A stretch of DNA of 64,000 nt from Chryseobacterium sp. C-71 (GTDB lineage: Bacteria; Bacteroidota; Bacteroidia; Flavobacteriales; Weeksellaceae). A program made the translations under genes and the position numbers. A model generated the notes under the pieces. That model was not told the origin of the DNA, made no database searches, and saw only the letters and a list, made by a program, of their open reading frames with translations. Shown here one piece after another: positions 17,941 through 25,587 of the stretch (positions within the stretch are counted from its first letter, which is position 1; each line of letters begins with the position of its first letter). The DNA lies in NCBI RefSeq assembly GCF_020911865.1, contig NZ_CP087131.1, positions 3,038,001 through 3,102,000 of the forward strand, read 5' to 3'.

Positions 17941-17948
17941 TAAGTAAA

Positions 17949-19088
17949 ATGTCACTTATTCGTAAAGATTATACACTCTCATCATATAATGAAAATAGCT
18001 GGATTGTTGAGATTTTCGGTCAGCACTTTATCATTAATCATGAAAGTAAATCGGTTCTGGAAATTCTTTCTGTCTCTGAAACCTATGACGAAGCTGTGGG
18101 GAAATTCAATACTTCTTTCAAGGATAATTTAAATACAGAAAGCTTTATAGAGCTCGTGAAGAATATTTTTTCTAAAATTCCGATTTTTGATAACGATCGT
18201 AAGGATGCAAATCCGCAGAAGAGTTTTATAAAATTTCAAAAAACGATAATTACATCTGAGCTGGCTAAAAAATTGATTAATCCTTTCCGTTTTTTATTTA
18301 TTAAGAAAATATTCTGGACATTATTTATAGGTCTTTCGATTTTAGCTGTAGTTCTCGTTGTAAAAACACCACTTTCTTCTTTGCAGGAAGTTCATATGCT
18401 ATGGATAGCACTATTATATACACCAACTGTTTTTCTTCATGAGTTAGGACACATAGCGGCTTGTAATAAATATACCCATAAAAATGGTGAGATAGGTTTT
18501 GGAATTTACTTTATTTTCCCTGTTTTTTATTCTGATGTTTCAGCAATTTGGCATGCTAAAAAAGAAGAACGGGTGATCACTAATCTGGCAGGCATTTACT
18601 TGCAGATGTTGAGTATGCTGATTTTCATTGTTTTACATTATTTTACAAATAATAGTCTTTTTTTACAGATGGCTTTTATCTTAGCTGTGTACAGTTATAT
18701 TCAGTTAATTCCATTTATAAGATCAGATGGATATTGGCTGTTGTCAGACTTGTCATCAACTCCCAATTTGCATGAACGGTCACAATCAGAATTAAAAATG
18801 TGGCTTACAAAACCTTTAAAAAAAATCACACAAAGTACACCGAAAGAATATTTTATTTTGCTTTATGGAATTTTCAACACCGTGATTTTCGGATACTTTA
18901 TTATAACTCAGATTGTCTATCAATGGAGAGATTTGCTCAACTTTCCTATCTATATTTATAATTCGGTAATCAGTATTTTTAAGTTAAATTTTTCAGATTT
19001 ATATCTTGCACCAAATATTATAACAATCATTATATTCTATATTATTTGTTTCAGATATATCAATAAAATATTTACAAAAAAAGCCTGA
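17949..19088 (+). CDS. PqqD-like domain fused to M50-type membrane zinc peptidase
   Basis: Integral membrane protein of 379 residues. Residues about 8-75 (SWIVEIFGQHFIINHESKSV and following) look like a PqqD-type RiPP recognition element. After a helix at about 120-140 comes the zinc motif H164-E165-L166-G167-H168 in a membrane segment, then FPVFYSDVSAIW, NLAGIYLQM, and LIPFIRSDGYWLLSDL (Asp260, third ligand) with PNLHERS. These match the putative peptide zinc metalloprotease (YydH-like) branch of M50, found in peptide-maturation loci. Two or more further helices follow. It would bind the leader, cleave it and perhaps help export. It closes the candidate RiPP locus. Confidence 0.72.
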   Translation: MSLIRKDYTLSSYNENSWIVEIFGQHFIINHESKSVLEILSVSETYDEAVGKFNTSFKDNLNTESFIELVKNIFSKIPIFDNDRKDANPQKSFIKFQKTIITSELAKKLINPFRFLFIKKIFWTLFIGLSILAVVLVVKTPLSSLQEVHMLWIALLYTPTVFLHELGHIAACNKYTHKNGEIGFGIYFIFPVFYSDVSAIWHAKKEERVITNLAGIYLQMLSMLIFIVLHYFTNNSLFLQMAFILAVYSYIQLIPFIRSDGYWLLSDLSSTPNLHERSQSELKMWLTKPLKKITQSTPKEYFILLYGIFNTVIFGYFIITQIVYQWRDLLNFPIYIYNSVISIFKLNFSDLYLAPNIITIIIFYIICFRYINKIFTKKA

Positions 19089-19147
19089 GTTCACTTCTTT
19101 TATTTTAAATCATTTCTATTGAAAATTATATTTCAGATAGAAAAGTA

Positions 19148-19155
19148 TACTTTTG
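19148..19155 (+). promoter_or_regulatory. Putative -7 element TACTTTTG of the TetR gene
   Basis: Perfect TAnnTTTG match, 14 bases before the ATG at 19170. Its position inside the longer frame (from 19119) supports the shorter start. A TTG at 19119-19121 is somewhat far upstream. Confidence 0.55.
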
Positions 19156-19169
19156 TAAATCGATTAAAG

Positions 19170-19745
19170 ATGGAACTTAAAGAAAAACAAAAGAAAATAT
19201 TAGACGTTGCGGTAGAACTTTTCAAAGAGAAGGGCTATATGGGCAGCTCGGTAAGAGATTTGGCTGCAAAACTCAACATAAAAGCTGCTTCTTTGTATGC
19301 GCACATTCGTTCAAAAGAAGAAATTCTCGAATGGATTTGCTTCGGAATTGCTCACGAATTCTTCGCTCAGCTTCAGGAAATCAAGAATACAAACCTTCCT
19401 CCAAAAGAAAAATTAAATCTGTTTATCGACAAGCATTTATCTGTGGTTCTCGAAAGCCGTGATGTAACGCATATCTATTCAAACGAGTGGAAACATTTGG
19501 ATGGTCGTCTTCCTGAATTTGTAGAAATGAGAAAAAACTATCAGCTGGAAGTCGAACAGCTATTACTTGAAATATACAAAGCAGAAAACTGGGAACTCAA
19601 ATCACCAACGTTCACGACAAGATTTATCCTTCATACTTTAAACAACTCTTATTTCTGGTTCAAAAGAAATACAGAATCTTCTGTTGACATCAAAGAGGAA
19701 ATTAGAGATAAAATACTTTTTGGGCTTTTGGGGAATCACAAATAA
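19170..19745 (+). CDS. TetR-family regulator, probable regulator of the paa operon
   Basis: Transcriptional repressor of 191 residues. The N-terminal helix-turn-helix reads KGYMGSSVRDLAAKLNIKAASLYAHIRSKEEIL (about residues 20-53), the standard TetR_N pattern. The C-terminal helical ligand domain includes ESRDVTHIYSNEWKHLDGRL. The start at 19170 is preferred because a TAnnTTTG element lies at 19148-19155. It precedes the phenylacetate genes on the same strand, and a TetR-style palindrome lies directly before paaK, so it probably releases that operator on binding an acyl-CoA such as phenylacetyl-CoA, as PaaR proteins do elsewhere. The effector is inferred. Confidence 0.85.
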   Translation: MELKEKQKKILDVAVELFKEKGYMGSSVRDLAAKLNIKAASLYAHIRSKEEILEWICFGIAHEFFAQLQEIKNTNLPPKEKLNLFIDKHLSVVLESRDVTHIYSNEWKHLDGRLPEFVEMRKNYQLEVEQLLLEIYKAENWELKSPTFTTRFILHTLNNSYFWFKRNTESSVDIKEEIRDKILFGLLGNHK

Positions 19746-19749
19746 TAAA

Positions 19750-19775
19750 CTTCTTTCGTCATTCTGACGAAGAAG
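19750..19775 (+). terminator. Hairpin after the TetR gene
   Basis: CTTCTTTCGTCA and TGACGAAGAAG pair with one bulged base around a three-base loop. There is no T tract, so termination is uncertain; it may simply be part of a dispersed repeat. Confidence 0.45.
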
Positions 19776-19920
19776 AATCTCCAATTATTTAATTCAAAAA
19801 TAAACATTTAGTTTGTCATTCCGGAGGAATCTTGATACGAATTATCAAGTATGGTTAGGTTCCGCTCTGAAGCACAAACTTTGTAGATGTCTAATATGCA
19901 TGAGGTTGTCATTTCGATGA
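19757..19920 (+). repeat. Dispersed GTCATTCCG-type intergenic repeats, three degenerate copies
   Basis: Three related pieces are visible: GTCATTCTGACGAAGAAGAA near 19759, GTCATTCCGGAGGAATCTTG near 19815, and GTCATTTCGATGAAT near 19908. An additional hairpin CTTGAT/ATCAAG lies at 19831-19849. This type of repeat is common between genes in Chryseobacterium-like genomes. The rest of the 367-base gap between the TetR gene and paaK (to 20092) is AT-rich and holds no gene that I can recognise. Confidence 0.5.
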
Positions 19921-20092
19921 ATAAAAAAACTATACTCTTTAGTATAAAAATAAATTCTTCACTACACTTTCGCTTTGTTCAAAATAACAAACTCAACGCA
20001 AGGTTGTCTCAATTGGTCAATTTAGAATCATTCAAAATATGACAAAAGTCACTAAAATTTGGTCAGGTAGAAAATCTTTTTTAAATTTACGC

Positions 20093-20106
20093 CTAACAAA
20101 TGTTAG
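20093..20106 (+). promoter_or_regulatory. Palindromic operator upstream of paaK (CTAACA-AA-TGTTAG)
   Basis: Perfect 6-bp arms around a 2-base centre, ending 6 bases before the paaK ATG. A TAAATTTA box at 20082-20089 (one mismatch to TAnnTTTG) lies just upstream, so a bound TetR dimer would block transcription initiation. Confidence 0.65.
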
Positions 20107-20112
20107 TTAGTA

Positions 20113-21432
20113 ATGAAGTTTGATATTGAATATTTAGAAATTGACCAATTGAGAACTCTTCAGTCTGAGAGATTGAAGAATTTGGTTGTATATCTTGAAG
20201 AGAAATCGAATTTTTATATAAGAAAATTTGATGAATTAGAATTATCAAATCAAGATATAAGGAAAATTGAAGATATTTCAAAACTCCCGATTACTTACAA
20301 ACAAGATTTAAGAGATAATTATCCGTTCGGATTATTTACCGTTCCAAAAAATGAATTGCAAAGAATTCACTGTTCAAGCGGAACAACGGGAAAACCAACG
20401 GTGGTAGGATATACAAAAGAAGACGTTGATCTTTTCAGTGAAGTAGTAGCAAGATCGTTGAATGCAGCCGGAGCAAAATCGGGAATGCAGTTACACAATG
20501 CCTATGGATACGGAATTTTCACAGGCGGGCTTGGACTTCATTATGGGGCTGAAAAATTAGGAATGAGCGTTCTTCCGATTTCGGGAGGAATGACAGCGAG
20601 ACAGGTTGATTTAATTATAGATTTTAAACCTGAAGTGATCTGTTGCTCACCTTCTTATGCTTTAACAATCGCTGATGAATTTGCGAAAAGAGGAATCTCG
20701 GCAGACGAAATAAGTTTAAAATATGCTGTTTTAGGTTCAGAACCGTGGACGGAATTGATAAGACATCATATTGAAGAAAAACTTGGTGTTCACGCTACCA
20801 ATATTTATGGGTTGAGTGAAATTATCGGACCAGGAGTTTCGATGGAGGATTTTGAGGAAAAAGGAGGTTCTTATATTTGGGAAGATCATTTTTATCCTGA
20901 AATTTTAGATCCGATTACAAAACAGCCCGTTCCATTCGGAGAAGAAGGAGTTTTGGTGATCACAACGCTAACCAAAAAAGCGATGCCGCTTTTACGTTAT
21001 TGGACCAACGATATTACAAGTCTGTATTACGACGAAAATGCCAAAAGAACAATGGTGAAAATGAAACCTATTGTCGGAAGAGCAGATGATATGCTGATTG
21101 TAAGAGGTGTAAATGTCTATCCAAGTCAGATTGAAGAAGCTTTTTCTCATGTGAAAGGAGTAGTTCCAAATTATTATCTGACGCCGCTTGAAAAAGAACA
21201 AATGTGTGTTGCACTCGAAATTGATGTTGAAATTGATAATGAATTGGTGGCCTCAGAAAATTTAAAAATAAATTCAGATGAATATCTTAATTTCGCAGGG
21301 AATTTTGGGAAAAGCATCGAAAACGAAATAAAAAAGAGAGTGGGAATTACCACGAAAGTGAAAATTCACGCTCAGGACAGTTTGCCGAAATGCGAAGGTG
21401 GAAAAATTAATAGAATACTAAAAACAAAATGA
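20113..21432 (+). CDS. paaK: Phenylacetate--CoA ligase PaaK
   Basis: ATP-dependent ligase of 439 residues that converts phenylacetate and CoA to phenylacetyl-CoA, the entry step of the aerobic hybrid pathway. The AMP-forming P-loop-like motif is SSGTTGKPTVVGYT (about residues 93-106). Further landmarks are YGLSEIIGPGVSMED (adenylate motif), LRYWTNDITSL and the C-terminal hinge VGRADDMLIVRGVNVYPSQIE. Length is normal. First gene of the paa run: its ATG directly follows the palindromic operator and its end overlaps paaE by 4 bases (ATGA), which indicates translational coupling. Confidence 0.96.
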   Translation: MKFDIEYLEIDQLRTLQSERLKNLVVYLEEKSNFYIRKFDELELSNQDIRKIEDISKLPITYKQDLRDNYPFGLFTVPKNELQRIHCSSGTTGKPTVVGYTKEDVDLFSEVVARSLNAAGAKSGMQLHNAYGYGIFTGGLGLHYGAEKLGMSVLPISGGMTARQVDLIIDFKPEVICCSPSYALTIADEFAKRGISADEISLKYAVLGSEPWTELIRHHIEEKLGVHATNIYGLSEIIGPGVSMEDFEEKGGSYIWEDHFYPEILDPITKQPVPFGEEGVLVITTLTKKAMPLLRYWTNDITSLYYDENAKRTMVKMKPIVGRADDMLIVRGVNVYPSQIEEAFSHVKGVVPNYYLTPLEKEQMCVALEIDVEIDNELVASENLKINSDEYLNFAGNFGKSIENEIKKRVGITTKVKIHAQDSLPKCEGGKINRILKTK

Positions 21433-22514
21433 ATTCATTTTATAAATTAAAAACTGTAAAAGTTCAGAAAGATACCAATGATGCAGTGAATGTAGCATTG
21501 GAAATTCCTGAGGAACTGAAAGATAAATTCAGATTCAAACAAGGACAATATCTGAATTTTAAACTCATGGTAAACGGTAACGAAGAGCGCCGTTCTTATT
21601 CCATCTGCAATGCACCGAGTGAAAAAAGCAACACGCTTGAAGTTTTGGTTAAGCTTTTGGAAAACGGTAAAGTTTCAGGATATTTCAATGAGCATCTTCA
21701 CATGGATGAGGTTTTGGAAGTGATGCCTCCGATGGGCGGTTTCAATACTTCTTATCATCCAAGCAATACAAAAACTTACGTTGGATTAGCAGCAGGAAGT
21801 GGAATCAGCCCGATTCTTTCTAATTTGAAGGAAAGTCTTTATCAGGAACCTAATTCAAACGCATATCTTTTCTACAGCAACAGAAGCATGAATCATGTGA
21901 TGAAAAAAGCTGAGATCGATAAGTTGGTAGAGCAGTTCAACGGAAGACTTAAAGTGGTTTATCTGGTAAGTCGTGAAAAACACGAAGACCCGATTTTTGA
22001 AGGAAGAATTTCTCCTGAAAAATTAGATCATTTATTTGAAAGATATACAGACATCGACGTTAAGGAAGCTACTTATTTCATTTGTGGGCCTTCTGATATG
22101 ATCAAAGGGATTTCTGATTATTTGAAAAAAGAGAAGAAAGTTCCGGCGATTCAGGTTTTGTTCGAATACTTTTCTGCTCCCGATGAAGAAGATTCTGCGG
22201 AAATGAGCGATGAATTCAAAGCAATTGCCAATATTGAAAGTATGGTAACAGTAATTATTGATGATGATGAATATTCGTTCCATTTGAATTCAAAAAAAGA
22301 GAGTATCTTAGATAAAGCATTGAAAGACAATCTTCCAGTACCTTTCGCATGTAAGGGTGGAGTTTGTTGTACGTGTAAAGCGGAAGTTCTCGAAGGAGAA
22401 GTTTTCATGGAGAAAAATTTCGCACTTACCGAAGACGAAGTAGCCAGAGGTTTTGTTCTGACTTGCCAGTGTCACCCGACAACAAATGTGGTGATGCTTA
22501 ATTATGATGTTTAA
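21429..22514 (+). CDS. paaE: Phenylacetyl-CoA 1,2-epoxidase reductase subunit PaaE
   Basis: Electron-transfer subunit of the phenylacetyl-CoA epoxidase, 361 residues. It passes electrons from NADPH through FAD and a 2Fe-2S centre to PaaA. The FAD-binding barrel has RRSYSICNAPS (about 57-67). The NAD-binding part includes GLAAGSGISPILS and YFICGPSDMI. The C-terminal plant-type ferredoxin domain holds the cluster ligands in CKGGVCCTCKAEV and LTCQCHP. Overlaps paaK by 4 bases. In E. coli paaE follows paaABCD; here it precedes paaA. Confidence 0.95.
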   Translation: MNSFYKLKTVKVQKDTNDAVNVALEIPEELKDKFRFKQGQYLNFKLMVNGNEERRSYSICNAPSEKSNTLEVLVKLLENGKVSGYFNEHLHMDEVLEVMPPMGGFNTSYHPSNTKTYVGLAAGSGISPILSNLKESLYQEPNSNAYLFYSNRSMNHVMKKAEIDKLVEQFNGRLKVVYLVSREKHEDPIFEGRISPEKLDHLFERYTDIDVKEATYFICGPSDMIKGISDYLKKEKKVPAIQVLFEYFSAPDEEDSAEMSDEFKAIANIESMVTVIIDDDEYSFHLNSKKESILDKALKDNLPVPFACKGGVCCTCKAEVLEGEVFMEKNFALTEDEVARGFVLTCQCHPTTNVVMLNYDV

Positions 22515-22517
22515 GAC

Positions 22518-22627
22518 AATTTGAAAATGAGGAAATGTGCTAATTTGAAAATGCATTTATCGTATTTTAATTTTTAATTTTCAAATTGCCCAATTCTCAA
22601 ATTTTCAAATTATTTAATTTTCAAATT
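22518..22627 (+). repeat. AATTTGAAAAT inverted-repeat element, copy A (paaE-paaA gap)
   Basis: Left side has AATTTGAAAAT at 22518-22528 and 22542-22552. The right side has three copies of the complement ATTTTCAAATT between 22577 and 22627. The two halves can form a long imperfect hairpin. The element fills almost the whole gap. Confidence 0.75.
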
Positions 22628-22634
22628 CAAAAAA

Positions 22635-23573
22635 ATGGACTTAGAAAAATTCGTACAATACGTACACGACGAAAATAAAGTAGAACCGAAAGATGTAATG
22701 CCCGATGATTACAGAAAATTATTGGTTCGTCAGATTTCACAGCATGCACATTCTGAGATTGTCGGGATGTTACCGGAAGCCAATTGGGTTTCAAGAGCAC
22801 CTTCGTTGAGAAGAAAAATGGCTCTTTTAGCTAAAGTTCAGGATGAGGCAGGACATGGTCTATACCTGTATTCTGCAACTGAAACTTTAGGAAACGGAAC
22901 GATCAGAGCCGACAGAGATGCGACTTATGAAGATATGTTGGAAGGAAAAGCAAAATACTCAAGTATTTTCAATTATCCGACTTTGAGCTGGGCAGATATT
23001 GGCGCAATCGGTTGGTTGGTTGATGGTGCAGCGATTATGAATCAAGTAATGTTGATGGGGAATTCTTATGGTCCCTACTCAAGAGCGATGGTGAAAATCT
23101 GTAAAGAAGAATCTTTTCACCAAAGACAAGGTTACGAGATTTTGATGGCCCTTTGCCGTGGAACAAAACAGCAGAAAGAAATGGCTCAGGCTTCTTTAAA
23201 CCGTTTCTGGTGGCCTGCTTTGATGATGTTTGGTCCGAATGACGACAGCTCGCCAAACTCAAAAATCTCTATGAATTACAGAGTGAAAAGAGAAAGTAAC
23301 GACAGTCTTCGTCAACGATTTATCGACGTTACGGTTTCTCAGGCTGAATTTTTAGGCTTAACAGTTCCGGATAAAGATCTTAAATGGAACGAGGAAAGAC
23401 AACATTACGATTTCGGAGAACTTCCTTGGGGTGAATTCATGGAAATCTTAAAAGGAAATGGTCCTTGCAATAAAAAGAGATTACAGACAAAAGTAAAAGC
23501 ACAGCAGGAAAACCTTTGGGTGAAAGAAGCGGCGATTGCTTTTGCGGAGAAACAACAAAAAGAAGTAATATAA
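22635..23573 (+). CDS. paaA: 1,2-phenylacetyl-CoA epoxidase catalytic subunit PaaA
   Basis: Catalytic di-iron subunit of 312 residues that epoxidises the aromatic ring of phenylacetyl-CoA. The ferritin-like core carries the metal ligands in [12 protein letters not shown] (ExxH) and [12 protein letters not shown] (ExxH). [20 protein letters not shown] is characteristic of PaaA. The end EEKQ-rich helix follows [10 protein letters not shown]. Normal length. Works as a heteromer with PaaC, with PaaB as bridge and PaaE as reductase, all encoded nearby. An AATTTGAAAAT element separates it from paaE and a different palindromic repeat from paaB. Confidence 0.96.
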   Translation: MDLEKFVQYVHDENKVEPKDVMPDDYRKLLVRQISQHAHSEIVGMLPEANWVSRAPSLRRKMALLAKVQDEAGHGLYLYSATETLGNGTIRADRDATYEDMLEGKAKYSSIFNYPTLSWADIGAIGWLVDGAAIMNQVMLMGNSYGPYSRAMVKICKEESFHQRQGYEILMALCRGTKQQKEMAQASLNRFWWPALMMFGPNDDSSPNSKISMNYRVKRESNDSLRQRFIDVTVSQAEFLGLTVPDKDLKWNEERQHYDFGELPWGEFMEILKGNGPCNKKRLQTKVKAQQENLWVKEAAIAFAEKQQKEVI

Positions 23574-23584
23574 TATTTAATTTA

Positions 23585-23699
23585 AACCATTAAGATTTTG
23601 TTTAGGAGTTTAGTTTAATTAAGATAAATCATTCTGATTTTAGATCTAAAAGCGAAGCTAAACTTAATATTCTTAACAACTTAATTGTCCTTAATGGTT
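23585..23699 (+). repeat. Second intergenic inverted-repeat type (AACCATTAAG ... CTTAATGGTT)
   Basis: Perfect 10-bp terminal arms at 23585-23594 and 23690-23699 enclose an AT-rich middle with AGCGAAGCTAAACTTAATAT. Unrelated in sequence to the AATTTGAAAAT elements. It occupies most of the paaA-paaB gap. Confidence 0.6.
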
Positions 23700-23765
23700 C
23701 AAAAATTAAAGTTTAAAAAATAATTCAAAATCTAAAATTTAGAATTTAAAAAGTAAAATTTGACT

Positions 23766-24047
23766 ATGGCAAATTTAGATATGTGGGAAGTGTTTATTCA
23801 GACTAAACCGGGATTATCTCACAAACACGTTGGAATTGTACAGGCACCAACAGCAGAAATGGCTTTGCAGAACGCAAGAGACGTTTATACTAGAAGAAAA
23901 GAAGGAACTTCTGTTTGGGTAGTTCCAAGCAAATATATCGTTACTTCAGAAGGAATTGATAAAGAAGCTTTCTTTGATCCGGCAGATGACAAACTATACC
24001 GTCACCCGACATTCTATGATATTCCTAACGATGTGAAAAATATGTAG
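23766..24047 (+). CDS. paaB: Phenylacetyl-CoA epoxidase subunit PaaB
   Basis: Small subunit of 93 residues that bridges PaaA/PaaC dimers in the epoxidase complex. MWEVFIQTKPGLSHKHVG at the N-terminus and ALQNARDVYTRRKEGTSVWVVP are the PaaB family signatures. I start at the ATG 23766 (MANLDMWEVF); a TTG two codons upstream at 23760 is possible but unnecessary. Lies between two different repeat elements. Confidence 0.95.
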   Translation: MANLDMWEVFIQTKPGLSHKHVGIVQAPTAEMALQNARDVYTRRKEGTSVWVVPSKYIVTSEGIDKEAFFDPADDKLYRHPTFYDIPNDVKNM

Positions 24048-24053
24048 ATTAAT

Positions 24054-24173
24054 AATTTGAAAATGTGCTAATTTGAAAATTTGAAAATGACCTCAACGAC
24101 GTTAATTATTCTCAAATTTAAACTAAAACAGTCACTCAATTTTCAAATTAACTAATTTTCAAATTCTCAAATT
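24054..24173 (+). repeat. AATTTGAAAAT inverted-repeat element, copy B (paaB-paaC gap)
   Basis: Left AATTTGAAAATGTGCTAATT begins at 24054 with further TTTGAAAAT units to 24089. The right half has ATTTTCAAATTAACTAATTT and ends at 24173, 8 bases before paaC. Confidence 0.75.
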
Positions 24174-24181
24174 AAAAAATA

Positions 24182-24931
24182 ATGAACCCATTATATAATT
24201 ATTTATTAAAACTAGCAGACGACAGTTTCATTATGGGACAGCGTTTGTCTGCGTGGTGCGGTGAAGGTCCTTATCTGGAAGAAGATATTGCTTTAACCAA
24301 TATTGCCTTAGATCAGTTAGGTCAGGCGAATAATTTTTATGTTTACGCTTCTAGAGTTGTGGATAACGGAAAAAGTGAAGATGATTTGGCGTTTTTAAGA
24401 TACGAACATGAATATGTAAATGCACACTTGCCAGAACTTCCGAATGAAGATTATGCACAAACGATTCTTAAAGTTTATGTTTTCGCTGTCTATCAGAAAT
24501 TGATGTACGAAACTCTGTCAAATTCAACTGACGAAGAACTTTCGGCCATCGCTCAAAAATCTTTGAAAGAAGTAAGGTATCACTACACTCACGCTGCATC
24601 TTGGATGAAAATTTTCGGACAGGGAACAGAAGAAAGTAAAATGCGTCTTGAAAGAAGCATCGAAAATATCTGGGAATACACGAAAGGTTTATTTGCAAAA
24701 ACAGAAGGAGAAGATGATTTAATAGCTTTAAACATGGCTCCGAATGGTGATGCTTTGTATGAAGATTTTGTTTCAATTACGACTAAAGATTTCGCAGATT
24801 TCGGTTTAGAATATCCAACAAATCCTTTTATGCAGCCAAAATCACGAACAGGTTATCACACAGAATATTTCGGATTTATCCTTTGTGAATTGCAGTATAT
24901 GCAGAGAGCGTATCCGGGATGTACTTGGTAA
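24182..24931 (+). CDS. paaC: Phenylacetyl-CoA epoxidase structural subunit PaaC
   Basis: Ferritin-like subunit of 249 residues that pairs with PaaA but does not carry the active di-iron site. SFIMGQRLSAWCGEGPYLEE near residue 15 and ALDQLGQANNFYVYA near 45 are typical, as are YHYTHAASWMKIFGQGTEES and the C-terminal GFILCELQYMQRAYPGCTW. Normal length, ending in TW as usual for PaaC. Confidence 0.95.
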   Translation: MNPLYNYLLKLADDSFIMGQRLSAWCGEGPYLEEDIALTNIALDQLGQANNFYVYASRVVDNGKSEDDLAFLRYEHEYVNAHLPELPNEDYAQTILKVYVFAVYQKLMYETLSNSTDEELSAIAQKSLKEVRYHYTHAASWMKIFGQGTEESKMRLERSIENIWEYTKGLFAKTEGEDDLIALNMAPNGDALYEDFVSITTKDFADFGLEYPTNPFMQPKSRTGYHTEYFGFILCELQYMQRAYPGCTW

Positions 24932-24946
24932 AAATTTCAATGAGTT

Positions 24947-25024
24947 AATTTGAAAATGTGCTAATTTGAAAATTGCGGAGTGCTTTAAATTTTCAAATTA
25001 CCCAAATTTTCAAATTTTCAAATT
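24947..25024 (+). repeat. AATTTGAAAAT inverted-repeat element, copy C (paaC-paaD gap)
   Basis: AATTTGAAAATGTGCTAATT begins at 24947. The right half has three ATTTTCAAATT-type units ending at 25024, 4 bases before the paaD ATG. A compact copy of 78 bases. Confidence 0.75.
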
Positions 25025-25028
25025 AATT

Positions 25029-25493
25029 ATGAAAAATCCTTTAGAAATATTAGAATTAGTCCCCGATCCCGAAATTCCGGTAATCAATATCGTGGAATTG
25101 GGCATTGTAAGAGAAGCGAAAGTTACCAGCGAGAATTCTTGTGAAGTAACGATTACCCCGACTTATTCTGCCTGTCCCGCTATGTTTACCATTGAGGAAG
25201 ACATCATGAAGATCATGAAGGAAAACGGTTGGGATGCGAAAGTAGTTACCAAAATGTTTCCGATCTGGACGACAGATTGGTTGACGGATGAAGCGAGAGA
25301 AAAACTTCGTGTCTACGGAATATCACCTCCTGAAAAAGGAGCCGACGAACATCACATCGGGAAACCCAAAAAATGTCCACGCTGCGGCTCTATGAATTCT
25401 AAACAAATCAGCAGATTCGGGTCTACTTTATGTAAGGCATCTTATCAATGTTTAGATTGTTTAGAGCCATTTGATTATTTTAAATGCCACTAA
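25029..25493 (+). CDS. paaD: Phenylacetate degradation protein PaaD (MIP18/DUF59-like)
   Basis: Protein of 154 residues thought to help insert the metal or Fe-S centre of the epoxidase system. The N-terminal DUF59/MIP18 domain has LVPDPEIPVINIVELGIVRE and TPTYSACPAM (conserved Cys). The C-terminal zinc-ribbon-like part has CPRCGSMNSK and YQCLDCLEPFDYFKCH. I chose ATG 25029; the longer frame from 24966 is only translated repeat sequence. Gene order paaA-B-C-D is conserved here. Confidence 0.93.
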   Translation: MKNPLEILELVPDPEIPVINIVELGIVREAKVTSENSCEVTITPTYSACPAMFTIEEDIMKIMKENGWDAKVVTKMFPIWTTDWLTDEAREKLRVYGISPPEKGADEHHIGKPKKCPRCGSMNSKQISRFGSTLCKASYQCLDCLEPFDYFKCH

Positions 25494-25495
25494 AA

Positions 25496-25573
25496 AATTT
25501 GAAAATGTGCTAATTTGAAAATGAGTAAATTAGTAGTGAAATCAGAATTTTCAAATTGACTAATTTTCAAATT
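25496..25573 (+). repeat. AATTTGAAAAT inverted-repeat element, copy D (paaD-paaG gap)
   Basis: The simplest copy. AATTTGAAAATGTGCTAATT on the left from 25496, and ATTTTCAAATTGACTAATTT on the right, ending at 25573. The two arms are near-perfect reverse complements over about 27 bases with a 24-base centre. Confidence 0.78.
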
Positions 25574-25587
25574 AAAAAATTAATATT

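Noticed and set aside
17122-19745. A complete ComQXPA-type quorum-sensing cassette including a regulator
   Set aside because: No histidine kinase is adjacent, and the nearby TetR gene has its own promoter and fits the paa operon better. Only the peptide/enzyme part of the analogy is kept.
24966-25028. N-terminal extension of PaaD by 21 residues
   Set aside because: It is translation of the intergenic repeat element; the conserved domain begins at ATG 25029.
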